From positions 930,001 to 994,000 of the forward strand of contig JAKNDB010000103.1 in assembly GCA_024305405.1 (NCBI GenBank): a stretch of DNA of 64,000 bases. The letters are read 5' to 3'. Positions 22,901 to 35,900 of this stretch are shown here, in pieces. The position numbers were made by a program, and so were the translations under genes. Each line of letters opens with the position of its first letter. Position 1 is the first letter of the stretch. The stretch comes from Dirofilaria immitis. Taxonomy: Eukaryota; Nematoda; Chromadorea; Rhabditida; Onchocercidae. The notes beneath the pieces were generated by a model that saw only the letters and a list, made by a program, of their open reading frames with translations, was not told the DNA's origin and searched no databases.

Positions 22901-25900
22901 TTTTAGGGAAAAATCATAGATATATGGCTAATATTTTTCAGCCAAAATTTCTATCATTCAATTTTTTAAAGTTATCAAAAAAGATGAAACTTTAATGAAT
23001 GCTAAGATTCTTTTGAGTTGTAATCATAATAATATTTTGTACTTATTAAATATTAACTAATGAGCAGAAAATGAACTAAAATAACTGTGGCAATCCTAAT
23101 TAAATATTAGATAAAATTTTTCTTCAAGAAAATTCAGTACCTTTGAGAAGAGCTACTATTGTGATTCGTGTTAAGCTAAATTTATTTAACTGATTAAGTT
23201 AGTTATGATTTAAATTTGCTATATGAAATTTAATGAAAAAATATTTTTCTGGGACGAATTTCTCTTCATATCTTTTTACAAATCTATTTTCATCAAAAAG
23301 TTTCAATTGTACTCCAATAATCCGATTAAAAATATTATAATCCATTTGATTAGTTGATTAGATGGAATTAATCACTAGAAGATAAATAACAGTTCAAAAA
23401 TCAAACGATGAAATTCCACTCGATGAATATTTATCCGTTGTCAATTTCGAAAAGATATATTCATCATTAAGATTTGAGATCAACAATTGATAAACAATTA
23501 ATCATTACACCTATAAAGCGTTAAAATTTTCATCCATCTAATTCTAGCATCCTTGAGCTTTTGACATTTAAATGAGAAAGTTTTATCACTCAGTATTATT
23601 TTCTCCTTTCCTAAGTCATTCATTTTCATAAAATTAAAAAAAGGGGCATAGAAAGAGGATAAGAATGGTGATAATTTGAAATGCTCTGAAATATTGTCTT
23701 GGCTGTTAAAATTAATTAAACTTTGAAATCCTTCTTCTATCAATTTTGAAATTTCCTTTTTCGAACTAAATCGTAAAAAACGTTTTTTGCTTTTGAAGAC
23801 ATCAATGGAAGAGATAGTGGAATGAAAAGAAATTAAACGAAAGTTTTATTTACATTTTGCAAAACATATATTCATATTCTGACCTTCTGATATCATCTAA
23901 GTGAAAATGCGTGAACTATAATTAAGCACTATAATTAATTACATTTGACTATGAGCGTTTGAACTAAAATACGGAAATATTTGCAATGACATATTTAAAA
24001 GCCAACGATTGCAATGTGAAATTTTTCTTTTATTTTTTTTTTTTTAAATCGAAACTTCCATTTATGAACAAACAATGCCAAACATTTGGTCGAAAGGAAT
24101 GTTTGAGCTTAAGAAAATTTTATTAAGCTGCTTATAATTGGAAAAAATATATTAAATATTATTAAAACCACTGAAATCAGATAATTTTAATTAATTAATT
24201 TTTAAGTCCTAATTCGCTGGACAAATTTTTATTCTTATTTTTCTTCTTTTTAAAAATTTTTTTCTGAGCTCGAGTTATATCAAATTTATTATCGCAGTTT
24301 AAGCAGAAACTGAATGAATTTGAATCGAAATGCTCCCTTTAAGAATTCAAAATTTAATAAGAATCAAATTAAGAATTACAATTTAGTGATTTAACTTGAT
24401 GTACTATGTTTTCAAAATAAGAAATCTCCAAGCAGATTATTTTGCTTTTTCAGCAGCATAAGCCGTACATTTCTAATTTTTTCGAAAATCCCTTGACTTA
24501 GAAATAAATAGACAACAATTCTGATGAATGAATAAGGATTTAAATAAAAAGTTCAAAATTCAACTTACTTAAGTAAATGAATGATTAAGTTGAAAAGTCA
24601 AAATAATATAAAATCACATATGATGCTATTATAACATTACCAGCATTAATGAATTTAATTAAATCTAGAAATTTTATCCTCTATCTTTTATCGAATTTCA
24701 ATCCCAAAGTGGAACATGTCGAATTTAATTTAAATAGCGGCTTAATTATTTCACCAATTTTATTGAAAATTATCGAAATCAACACAAGATCGAACATAAA
24801 TTGCATAAATTCAAATGTCTAAATTCAGTATAATTTTTGTAAATATACTAAAATTTTGAATCAAAATAAAAATTTTTCCCATATTTTTTATATACAAAAC
24901 AATTCGCATTTTCTTTGTTGCTTATGGTTTATGAAAACAGTTTTTTCATATTATTCAGAAATTTCTTGTCAATAATGTTTATCATAATAACGGTATTTAT
25001 AAGGGAAATTTTTAATTGGAAGAATGGCAGAAAATATGATAAAATTTCAAAATATCATAATTATAAGAAATAGAAATCAAAATTTATTAAATGGCAATTT
25101 TTAAACTTATTAAAACAAATGACATTTTATTTTGGAGTAATTTACGAAATGAACGGAAAAGATATTAATGTTGTTGATGAATAGAAGAAAAAATTTTGAA
25201 GAAAAGAATAAAAAAATTCTATCATTTATTAATAGGATATTGCTGTGAAGTAAACGTAAAAATGTGCGTATTACGAAAAGCTTAGTGAAAAAATTATTAT
25301 TTCTAATAACGACAATAAAAATTTGATTTAATTATTCAAATTTGTTTTCTACCATCTTTCTACAATTTAGATCTAAACTATGAAATTTCAAAAATTATTC
25401 CAAAAAAGTTTTGTTTCCCAATTTATTATATTCATATTTTGCTTTAAAAAACAATTTAAAATTCAATCAATAATGGTTTAGAAGAGGCAATAAGTAGTAA
25501 TTTTGCGATAAATCTAAAAATGGATTCAGTGAAAGTTATTTTATACTTCACTGCAAACTAAAAGAACTTTTTCATAAAATTAATCTACAAAAATCTTCAG
25601 AATCAGAAATATTTGAAAATTATCGTGATATACACTTTCTTTTAGTAATCAATAATCCGTAATTAGTTCCAATATTGCTTTGAATATTTAAGCAAAAAAT
25701 TTTGTGTTATTTTTCTAAATTATTTATACGTAATTTTCACAAATAGCAGATAGAAATATCTAGCAAGCAATAAGCCAATAGAATTTATGCATTTTAAAAA
25801 GCTAAGGGAAAATTTTCCAAAAATTAAAAATATAAGCAGATTGTGATGTTAATTAATGGATAAATATATCCATAGTGCAAAAATAATCTAAAATTTTTTT

Positions 25901-28864
25901 CTGATAATAATTAATTAATGATTACCTTTTTGATATTAATTAGTAGTATATTAATTAATGATATAAACGCTGATTACTAATACAAGTGTTAATGATTTTA
26001 TTGATTTCTCTTGTGTCATTCGTCGCGTCTATTAATTTATTCTAATTGAGAATAAAAAAGTATGTTAGAGAGATTTTGTTAGACTTTTGAAGTTTAAATC
26101 AAAATTTCCTAATTTAAAAATGCGTTGTTATAAATTCAGTCATCATGGAAATTACTAGATTCTTCAGAAGGACCTAACAATCAGTCAATGAATTCATTCT
26201 TATAATCTTTGTATATATTGCGATGATTTTCAAATTCAGCAGAAACATCAATGTTCTTTCAAAAATATTATAGCCATAAAGGAGTATCACAGAAAGCTTT
26301 TTAAAACGATGCAGAATAACAATACGGGTCAAGATAATTTATTTTAAGGGTCATGCTATTTAAAAAATCTTTCTCATTTTATAATCAAACCGATATAATA
26401 TTGGCAATAATTTTCTTTCAATACTTAAATAAAAATTTCAAGAAGTTTCTATTTTAACAAATAAAAAGAATGTAAAATGTGCGCTTAGACTGTCAAATAA
26501 AAGAGAAATTTGATTTAATCGATTAAATTACAATTATTTATCGTTCTCTATTTGTTTTGATCCATGATTAATATGAGGAATTCATCATAAAATGATTATA
26601 TTTTTATTTTTTATTTTAGCGTTTTCAAGGAGGTATTTAAAAAATGCTGATTAAATTGAGTGATAATTGGTGTTATTGCAATATACTAATTGCTAGTTAA
26701 ATTAACTAAGTTTTCTCGAATGAATAAAATTCTTATTTTCAAAAATTATTATGGGTTAATTCCTTATAAAAATAGAAATCTTAATGAAAGTAAAAGATTG
26801 CAATGTAAAATTTTTTTTAAATGTAATCAAAACAAAGTGCTAAAAATCGAAACTTTCCATTACGAATGAATAATTCTGCTATCTGACCTAAAGAAATATC
26901 TAGATTTAGAGAACAAAACAACTAAAGGGAAAAGATACATAATGTTAAATCCATTAAAAGTAAAATATTATTAAGGCTATTGAAATCAAAGAATTGCAGG
27001 AAATTCTTTTTGGATTCCTAATTGCGAGAAACATCTTTATCTTAATTATTTTTTAAAAATTTATTTTTCCTTATATATATAATAAAATTACCTTCTTTCA
27101 TATTTTAAATGTAATAAATCATCTAACTGTCGAGTTTTGCAATCACGAAAATAATTTTATAACTTCTAAATAGTCAATCATCGATTATCTTATCAGTTTT
27201 TAATCCTATACATCTGCTAATATTGGCGATTATAATTCTGAAAGGTTGTAATCTATACATGTATATAATATTACATACATTGATTAATTGCTGCAGAAAA
27301 TTCGACGGCTTCTTATCTTTTATTTTATCAACGACAAACGCAAAATTTCAATCGTCTGCGATCTTAGCAAGGCAAGTCTTTCAAAGCTTCCATCTAATAT
27401 TATCTATTAATTAATATCAGTGCATTGAAACTTATCCAATTTAGTGTGAATGTATATCTCGAAAGTAGTGCAATTGCACTTTTGAAATACATTAGTTGAG
27501 ACATTTGACAACTTGATTTTCTGAGAAGTCTATAAATTTTTCCACAGCTAGAATGCCTCGTGGGCTGTTCGGAAAATAAAATTGTGTGGAGTGTATAAGG
27601 CAGCATAGCTAACATGGGAAAAGAATACTTCCGATATATTTCATTTTTCAAAACATTACTATTTTATCATATTGTCGATTAATTCGATTATTTGATAATC
27701 CATCAATGGTTACATTCTTTTTTAAATCAAAATTTTTGTTTTAATTATGAACAGTTGTATTAACTGTCATAATAATGACAAAAAAGACAAAAAAAAATCA
27801 GGTATTTCAATATTGAACTCAAAATGAAAGAAATAAAGCTACTAATTTTTGGCATAATTAGTATCCATAATCATAAGGATTCTAATTTCTTATTCTAATT
27901 ATTATAGCTGATTCTCTTGCACACTTTACTAAAAATTATACTAAAAATAATTTTCTCATAAATGAAAAGAGATATTCTATTTTTAATGCTATCTGTTCAC
28001 TAATAATTTCAAATGATATTGTATCCATTCTTCACAGAATGAATCATTGATTGATTTTGATATATAAGCTTATTCATATATCTTTGACCATAATTTACTT
28101 TGTTTTGTTCCTTTCTAATGACAAAATTTGAAAATTAAATTTTATTTGCAGTACTATGATCGATGATTCTTAAAGTAATGCAGAACTAAAAAAAAAATTT
28201 CCAAATATTTTATAAAAATGAACCAAGTGAATGAACCATTATACTTCTAAATGTCATCATTTGAGCATTGAGTTAGCATCAATATGGCTCATCATCTATG
28301 ACAAATCTATCGATCTTCTGGTAAATGTTCGGAAAGTACCTTATTTAATGACTTTAAGCCGAATAAGAAAACTCATCAAGTTGGATGAATATCATCCTGT
28401 CCAAAATAACAAAGCAAATAATGACCATATAGAATTTTGGGCGATAGATCAAAATGAACAGTTTTAAATAGCTTGATTCTTATCTCGTAACGTTGACAAC
28501 ATCCTCCTGGGTCAATAATTATTTCTTTTTCATGTTGAATAAATACATATAAAATAGTCGAGTTTTTATTAGTTCAAAAGCAAACCATGCGATAAAGCAT
28601 CATAAAATAGAAAACTAAAATGGCATTGAGTCCAAATCAAATTAGCAAATGAGTAGTAAGAACTTTCAATATTAAAAAATAAAACAAATGATTAATGACA
28701 AGAAATACATGTCTTTCCTTTAAAAGTGAAACTGTTCTAGCATAATACATTCCAATTAAATAAAAGCTATAGTAGTAATAATCATAAAACAGTGATAACA
28801 TATAATTATTACTTATATAGAGGATTTAAATCCTGACCGATCTATTTTGAATCGATTCTCTTTT
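19986..28864. other. Long AT-rich stretch without supported genes
   Basis: Nearly 9 kb with dense stops in all frames, short A/T runs and many ATTAATT-type words. Open stretches at 20393-20593, 21543-21728, 22394-22630, 23498-23743 and 27223-27651 have Ile/Asn/Lys/Phe-rich translations typical of random AT-rich DNA. One at 28231-28467 (+) is less biased in composition (it contains PYLMTLSRIRKLIKLDEYHP) but has no recognisable domain. A promoter for flp-22 would lie in the 20-21 kb part; no specific element was identified. Confidence 0.45.
20833..20896. repeat. Nested palindrome (22-bp perfect core, 9-bp outer arms)
   Basis: 20848-20869 is a perfect 22-base palindrome: GCATGAGTATC and its exact reverse complement GATACTCATGC. 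It is enclosed by TAAATCGAA (20833-20841) and its reverse complement TTCGATTTA (20888-20896). The site is about 0.9 kb upstream of the flp-22 start on the opposite strand. Confidence 0.8.
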
Positions 28865-31800
28865 TCAAATTTTTTTAGGGAAGACGTCTTTATCAGCATC
28901 AATTTTGTCGAATAAGTCAGATAATACGCTGTTGAAAATTTCTTTCTGATCAACATAAACGTGATGACCAGCACCGTTTATTACCTTCAATGCAGAATAT
29001 ATAATATTCTTCCATATGAGTTCTTCCATATAAATTATATTTCATATAAGTAATAAATTTCAACTGCCTAGAACTTTAAAATAATCAAAGTCATACAGTA
29101 CTTAGATTAAAATAAATAGAAATACCCAAATTAAGAAGTGTTTCATCAGTAAAATTATCCAAACTGAGAAATGTTGCATGATGCATATCAAGAAAAATTC
29201 CCACTTTTCCAAAAGAAATCCAGATATCGCTCCAACAAATTAAAAAATACACTCCCATGAATTTCAAAAATTTTACCAAACCTGAACGTCGACATAAGAA
29301 TTCTGTCGCTTATTCTGCACTTCAATACCTGAAGATGAGTTGATCCAACTTTTACTGCCGTAGATGAAAGTCATCGGCACTTCAGCTGGTAAATCGATTA
29401 TTCTAGAGAGATAAAAATACATTTCAGTAGCAAGACCTTCATAAAATAAGCGATAAGCTTTGAAAATAAGCCTCAGCACAAACAAATAGAAAAGTGAAAA
29501 GACAAGCAGACAAATCAACAAGTTTGAATGCTCATAAAATTATGTCAATCTATTAACCTTCTAAGCATCGGCCTTTTAGCCCAACCGAATGAAAAACTCA
29601 TATTAGTAAAAGCAACTTCTCCAGAAGGATTCTGGGCATTACACTGATAGAAGTATTCATAAATAGCATTTGGATCAGCACATTGAAAACGAAGACTTAA
29701 ATCAGGCCGTAATGTTTTAATCACTGAGATACCTGCAATATAATTTTTTTGCTTTTGACATTAGAACACTGTTTCAGTTGAAATCTAAGGATACATCAAT
29801 AAAAATAAAACTTACCATATGGTCCTGCCCATCTTAAAGCTGTTAAAGGATAAAAAGTGACATTGCCTGTGTAGCAACTTTAATCCAAGCAGGATAATTT
29901 TGCTGAAACATTATATGATAAATACAACATTACTGAGACCATATGACTTAATAAAGTTTTATTTAATATTAAATAAATACTTTAAAGATAAAGCTGGAAA
30001 AAATAGGAAGTGGAAAATTACCTGAGTCTCCAAAGGTTTTCCGAAATCCCCAAGGATCAACCAGAACAAGATGTCGTACACGTTCAGGGTATTGCAGTGC
30101 AAAAGATGCTGCTAGAAATGCACCTGCAAATTAGCATGCACTGAATTGAAGCAAAGTGACATTTCGAAATAAAATAAGAAAAAGAAAAACTAATTCAATT
30201 ACTGATATCGCACGAAAAAGTGCTCAGTGAAACAACAAAAATTCTTTTAGAAATAAATCCACATAATTCCTTCTGAAAGCATGTGTAAAAATTAACGACA
30301 GTTTTGAAATTTCAAGCCCGCAATTCCAAAAAATATGAATAAATACTAACCGAAAGAATGGCCTACTAAAATCATTTTGTTAATTCCCATTCCCTTTCTC
30401 CAGTTTTCAATTGACTGAACAAATTGCAATTCGGCTAATACTGGATCCTTGGCAAATAGAGGACGTGATGAACGGCCAAAACCTATAAATTCAAAAATAT
30501 GCGAAACATTAAAAAGCATGGATTTTGATTCATTTCTTCGAAACTAAGTTAAAAATTTGGAATTTCAACTGAAGATTTTTGACGACGTCAAATCATTAGT
30601 ATAATTACCTAACAAATCAAAACAATGAAGTATCCGTTTTTTGCCATGTCATCAATATTAGAAGCCCAGAAAGCTACACCACCAGCAAATCCATGAATAA
30701 GAACCGCCGGGATTCGAGCATATGACGATGTAGACGATTCAGCTGTCACCGTATATATCTGACCCATATTTACCTGAAAATACAATTGATAAACATAGGA
30801 AATCAATTATTAGTAGAATCATGTACCAAATATGAGAAAGTATCCTAAGTATTCTGAAAAACAAATGTAGTAATAAAATTTCTGAAGAGAGAACTCAATT
30901 AAACATAAAAATTACTTTAATTCAAGCAATCATCTCCAAAAATTACTGACATCTAGATTTTACTGGCGATAAAAAAAAACAAAAAGAGATTAGAGAAAAT
31001 AGTAAATTAAGGTCAGAAAATCTATACAAAAAGAAATCTATGAAAATTCAAGCATACCGGTATAAACTGTGATGTAATTTTTGACCGAACACTGGAAAAT
31101 AAAAGGGATTCTCCTGCTGCCAGTGCTTCAACAGTAAACTGGCTCCATCGCCATCTTTTCCTAAATTTAATTTTTTGTTGAAGAAAAACATTTATTGAAT
31201 ATAGGTTACTACTAAATTATAATTTATAGCTTACTACTAAATTATAATTTATAAGAATATCTCTGAGTAATACAAACTTTTTATTCCAAATATTGGATGG
31301 CATTACTCAGCAATAACAGCTAATAATCAGCTACTAAATTCAAATTTCTTGCTTACAAAAGAAAAATAAACGATATGTTTTGTTTCACTCATATGTAGAA
31401 TAAATAAAATTTTGAAGTCAGCGACTTTAAATTCAACTTAACAAAATCATCATATTAAAAAGAATTATCTTAAGATTTTCAATTTCCACAATGATTCAGT
31501 CTGATACATCAGCTTTTCATTGTTTCACTGAACCATGTTATTATTTTCGTAAAGCCTGCCTATGAGAATAATTCTACACGTTCTTCGAAAGTATTAGTAT
31601 GAAAGTATGATAACTTATGTAATCTGCTGAGTATGCGAAAGTCTTAATTTTCTATCTTTAAAGAATTTTTTCAAACTTCCAAGATTCAATGAAAGAGCAT
31701 ACGGTATTTATTTAACTCATGAGACAGAAGTAAATTAAAATTACTGGAATTAAAATGTAGTTCTGTGCGAATCATTGCATTCGGAATGCAGTGGTACTTC

Positions 31801-32019
31801 AATATCGAAAATACGTTACTGGAAATATTAACATTTGATTAAAAGTGATTTATGTTTGGTTCCCTACACTGAATCACTCTCTAGTAATTCATTTCGAACA
31901 ATTAATTAAAGATGTTCGCTAGTTAAATTTGAAATGGAATCTAAAATATTCGCCACAACTTACTTTCTCTGAGATTCGACAGCACTACTTGTAGAAGCAT
32001 CGTTAGTTTGTTGCATCAT
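28865..32019 (-). CDS. abhd-5: Alpha/beta hydrolase, ABHD4/ABHD5 (CGI-58) family
   Basis: Exons on the minus strand: 31964-32019, 31058-31160, 30609-30773, 30351-30482, 30022-30123, 29816-29902, 29558-29732, 29282-29402, 28865-28984 (stop TGA at 28865). Family landmarks appear in order: VNMGQIYTV; the oxyanion [22 protein letters not shown] across a junction; the nucleophile region [13 protein letters not shown] with Ser in [50 protein letters not shown]; and the C-terminal [10 protein letters not shown] with the catalytic His. ABHD5 itself has Asn in place of the Ser; the Ser here resembles ABHD4. ABHD5 activates the triglyceride lipase ATGL on lipid droplets and ABHD4 hydrolyses N-acyl phospholipids; which applies is inference. 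Two exons each lack one base (30619-30622 and 29852-29856), and the junction into exon 29816-29902 also does not fit in phase. The start MMQQTND is the likeliest Met. Confidence 0.85.
31206..31253. repeat. Two-copy 25-bp direct repeat in an intron
   Basis: TTACTACTAAATTATAATTTATA occurs as two identical copies (31206-31228 and 31231-31253) in the intron between the first and second coding parts of the hydrolase gene. Confidence 0.85.
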
Positions 32020-32990
32020 AAAGTTTGCATCGAGATCTAGCGTGGATTAAAATTAGTATTATACTAATTAATTATTTATAATTCAAAGTCTATCGACATA
32101 CTAACATGTTTTAACAAAAGCAGAATAATAAAATGGTCAGAAATCGAACGATGAAGCAAATAAGAGCAAATTTATTAGAAACTGATAATAATAAGGGAAA
32201 AAGATAATAATTTTTGATTATCTAATTACTTAAGTATTTTAAATGAACTCACTTCAGATATCGCCATCTGTCACTTTTCTCGTTCAAAACTTATCACTTG
32301 ATAAGGGATTCTATTTTTCCCGCATCTTCTTAAAACATATCACCGGCAACTCATCCGCGCATTCCCGGAGCTTATCAGCACCATAAATTATGCTCGCTAG
32401 CAAGAAGAGGTGCATTTTATGAAGTTTAAAAGAAAAGAGATTTAGACTGTAAAAGAGATGAAGAAATAGCACGGAACATAAATGACAGGTTATATAAGAT
32501 GCGAGTTGCCATCTAGGTTCTATTTCTATTTCATCATCTATTTAGAATTCGTCTGGTAGAGTGGACGCGAGAGTTCGTTAGTAATTTCAGGTCATGTCAT
32601 TCCACGTAATTGTTTTCATTCTTTTCGATCAAATTGATTTATCGTATTCGTAATTTGACGTTTTGCCATTTTAATGAAGTAGCTTTAAATCGGCTGATTT
32701 TCTAAATTATAAATTTCTGTAACTTATCATTCTTTTTGAAATTTTGTACAAAACTTTTTTTGATATCGTTTGCGAATTTTTGACGTTCTTTTCAAGAAAA
32801 CTTTTAAAGAATAATTAAATCTTAGGGTGCACTAATTTATTTGAGTTTTGATTTTGAATATGGATCATCTGTGAGTTTATTAGTTCAGAAATTGGGCTGA
32901 AGTTTTGATATAGTTGACTTCAATGAATTCACACGACTTACTTGACTATTTTTTTCTCGTCCTACTGAAAATTATTTTCATGTAACAAAT
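32020..32990. other. Divergent intergenic region between hydrolase and nuclear receptor genes
   Basis: Separates two divergently transcribed genes, so it should hold both promoters. A minus-strand ATGGCGATATCTGAA before a GTGAGT donor (near 32258-32274) could be an alternative first exon for the hydrolase, but its phase does not join the next exon. The segment 32280-32400 is relatively G+C-rich and may be promoter-proximal. No defined element could be named. Confidence 0.4.
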
Positions 32991-35900
32991 ATGAAGCCTG
33001 GAGATAGCATATTCTTTGCTTCTGATAAAGAAAATGAAGCAGCAGTAATTGCAGGATAAGTACGAACCCCTTTTAGGGTCAGAATTAAGCCTAATAGATA
33101 AAAATGTTTTCAAATACTATTCAAGAATGTTAAAGATTCACTGAAGTTTAGAAATCATTAAGATTTCTGGAAGTTTATTGGGATTGATCAGTTTTTTCGA
33201 TTAATTATTTGCACATTGCATCTCTTTTCTTCACTTTTCCCACTATTTTTACGTCGGTAACACTGGAATATGTATCATTATCATTGGAATTCAATTTTAT
33301 GTTTTTATCAAACACTAATCGATACTTATTGGTTTAAAAGATTATTTGCTGGATTTGTTCGTTCGAATTCACGAATATACTACCGTTAGAATATTTTTTT
33401 TTCTATCAAATGTGAGATGAAATTAGAGTGGAATTTTTTTAAATAATCGAAAATTTTTTCAGTTTTGGTAGATATTTTCCACTGCAATACAAATTATCAG
33501 TTTAATGAAAATTCAATATCGATTTTGATGCGCTTATTGATCCTTTCTCTATTTTCCAGTCGTTATTAGCGGGTAAAGTAAGCAATTAGATAGAAAAATA
33601 CTAGTAAAGTTACCCAACTAATTTTCAGAATTCATTGAAAAGTTCGTTTGTGTCACTTGCGCATTTTTCAAGATCTTCTGACAACAAGTGAAATGGATTT
33701 TGGTTAAAATTTCAAAATTTATTTTTAATTTCGTTCAGTTATCTTTTTTTTTATATATCAGATTTACACATAATTTGATTATTGTTATTCACTTATTCAT
33801 TTATTTAATGACTAGTATTATTTAATAACATTTATTATTATCATCGAAGTTTCTTCACTTTTATTTTATTAGATTCAGTTATCGAACTGGTATATTATTC
33901 ATGTTTTAATAAATGATTAGAGCCATTCAATTCAACCTAATTAAACAACTTTTTCTTTTGCTTTTGGATTCTTATATTTTCTTTACATTTTTGCCATCTG
34001 TACTATTTTAATAAGGATTTTTCACTTTATTGATTGAAGAAAACTGTACATTATTATTATTTTTTGTTGAGAAACAAAAATAATTTAACTTTTTTCAGTG
34101 GATCCACTATGTGAACCGTGTGCTGTCTGCGGTGATAAATCAACTGGGACACATTATGGAGTACTTTCGTGTAATGGATGCAAGTTATGTTTTATCATGT
34201 TAATTTTTCACTCATTTTTCTAAAATTTATGCTACATTTCTTTAAAGTAATTTCATAATTGCATTAGTCAATGATTTTATTATAATCCAGTAGAAAAGAC
34301 TTCTTTTTCAGGTATTAAATTATAATATGTTAAATCAAATTATATTATTCACTTTAATCCGTTATACTTTTTCTTAAATGAGCCAGCATCAGTAAGATTG
34401 GGAAATGAATATCAATTGTATTATTGGTTCTTCAGTAGTTGAGTTACTGAGTCGGCAAATATTTCAATAAAATATTTTGCCTGATTGAAATAAAACATTA
34501 TTAAGAATAGTATTAAATTGTTCTTAAGGGATTTTTCCGGCGAACAATTCTCAAAAATCAAAAATTCATATGTCGTTTCAACAAGGCATGCACAATCGAC
34601 AAAAATTTTCGGTGCGCTTGTCGATATTGTCGTTTTCAAAAGTGCATACGAGTTGGGATGAAACGAGAAGGTTGATATCAAATGATACTCGGCATCTTGA
34701 TGACCAGATTAGAGTACTGATTATAATTTAAACATGTTTTGATTTAAAATGAGAACGAAAGTTATAAAAGTTTATGCTAAGTTTAAGATTGCTGTATGAT
34801 CCGAAAATGGTGCAATCGAAGTACAAGATCAGATTGGCTTCAGGAGCTTTACATGGTGGATTTCTCTGGTTGAATTATTATGAATTTAAGGTCTTGTCTT
34901 GAGTAATTACATTTCTTCCTTTTGCAGCGATTCAATTTGAACGCGATGCAATTGGTCCCATTAAGCGTCGCAATGAACCGCTACTATCAAGGTCTGCCGA
35001 AAATATTGAAAATGGAAATGATAGACCCGAAATACCGTATTGTAATAATCGACTTGTGAATGACACTTTGAAATCAGATGTTATTGAAATGTTAATGCAA
35101 ATGGAAGCACGAACTAATCAAGAAATGACTCATTATCAAAATCCAGTGATTGGTTCATCAACAACAATTAGCAATTGTACCAACGAAAGTTGTTGTGTGT
35201 CATCGGCTTTTTCACAATCGCATAAATCATGCTCAATTGATGATTTGAATGAATTATCCAGAACAACTCTTGTATTAATGGTTAGTTTTCCAAATAACGA
35301 AATTTTCTCGTAATGATTAAATACTTGGAACAATATGCATTGAGAAAATATTTATTTCCTATTTATAATGATGAATACGCAACCTTTTTCACTTCAATAA
35401 TCAAGGTGAGTCTAGAAATTTATTACCAGCCATCATTAAGAGATTTTTGATAAAACTTTGTTAGAAGTGAAAGATTTAGTGATTGCATTAATAATTTATT
35501 ATCAACAATTATCATGAAATGAGCAAATCTGCATGTTTTGCATAACTGAAATAAAAGGCTGAAGTGTCAATGAACTATTCGCTAATAATTGTATTAAGAA
35601 TTTTGATAAATTATTAATGTAATTATTAAGCTTTCTCTTCTAATGCAGCGAGCATTTTCTTTATGATATTGGAAAATCCAGTTTTAGATTGCTTCATCAT
35701 ATACTGCCGCTTTATTTATGTAACTGATATTACATGGAAATTTTTGTTTCATTTATTAATTACGATATTCTTTTGGAGATACTTACTTATGCTTCCAATT
35801 AAACTGAAAGTTCCTGGTCAACATATTTCATGTGTGAGCTATTTGGATATTAATTAATTTCGCGACTGCTTTTTCAGATTGATTGGGCAAAAGGTTTGGA

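Noticed and set aside
28231..28467. 78-codon + strand ORF just past the hydrolase 3' end
   Set aside because: Translation is less biased than neighbours but shows no domain, no splice context and no Kozak-like support; kept only as a remark in the intergenic entry.
32258..32274. MAISE mini-exon with a good GTGAGT donor upstream of the hydrolase
   Set aside because: Joining it to exon 31964-32040 leads to an immediate stop or wrong phase, so the MMQQ start was preferred.
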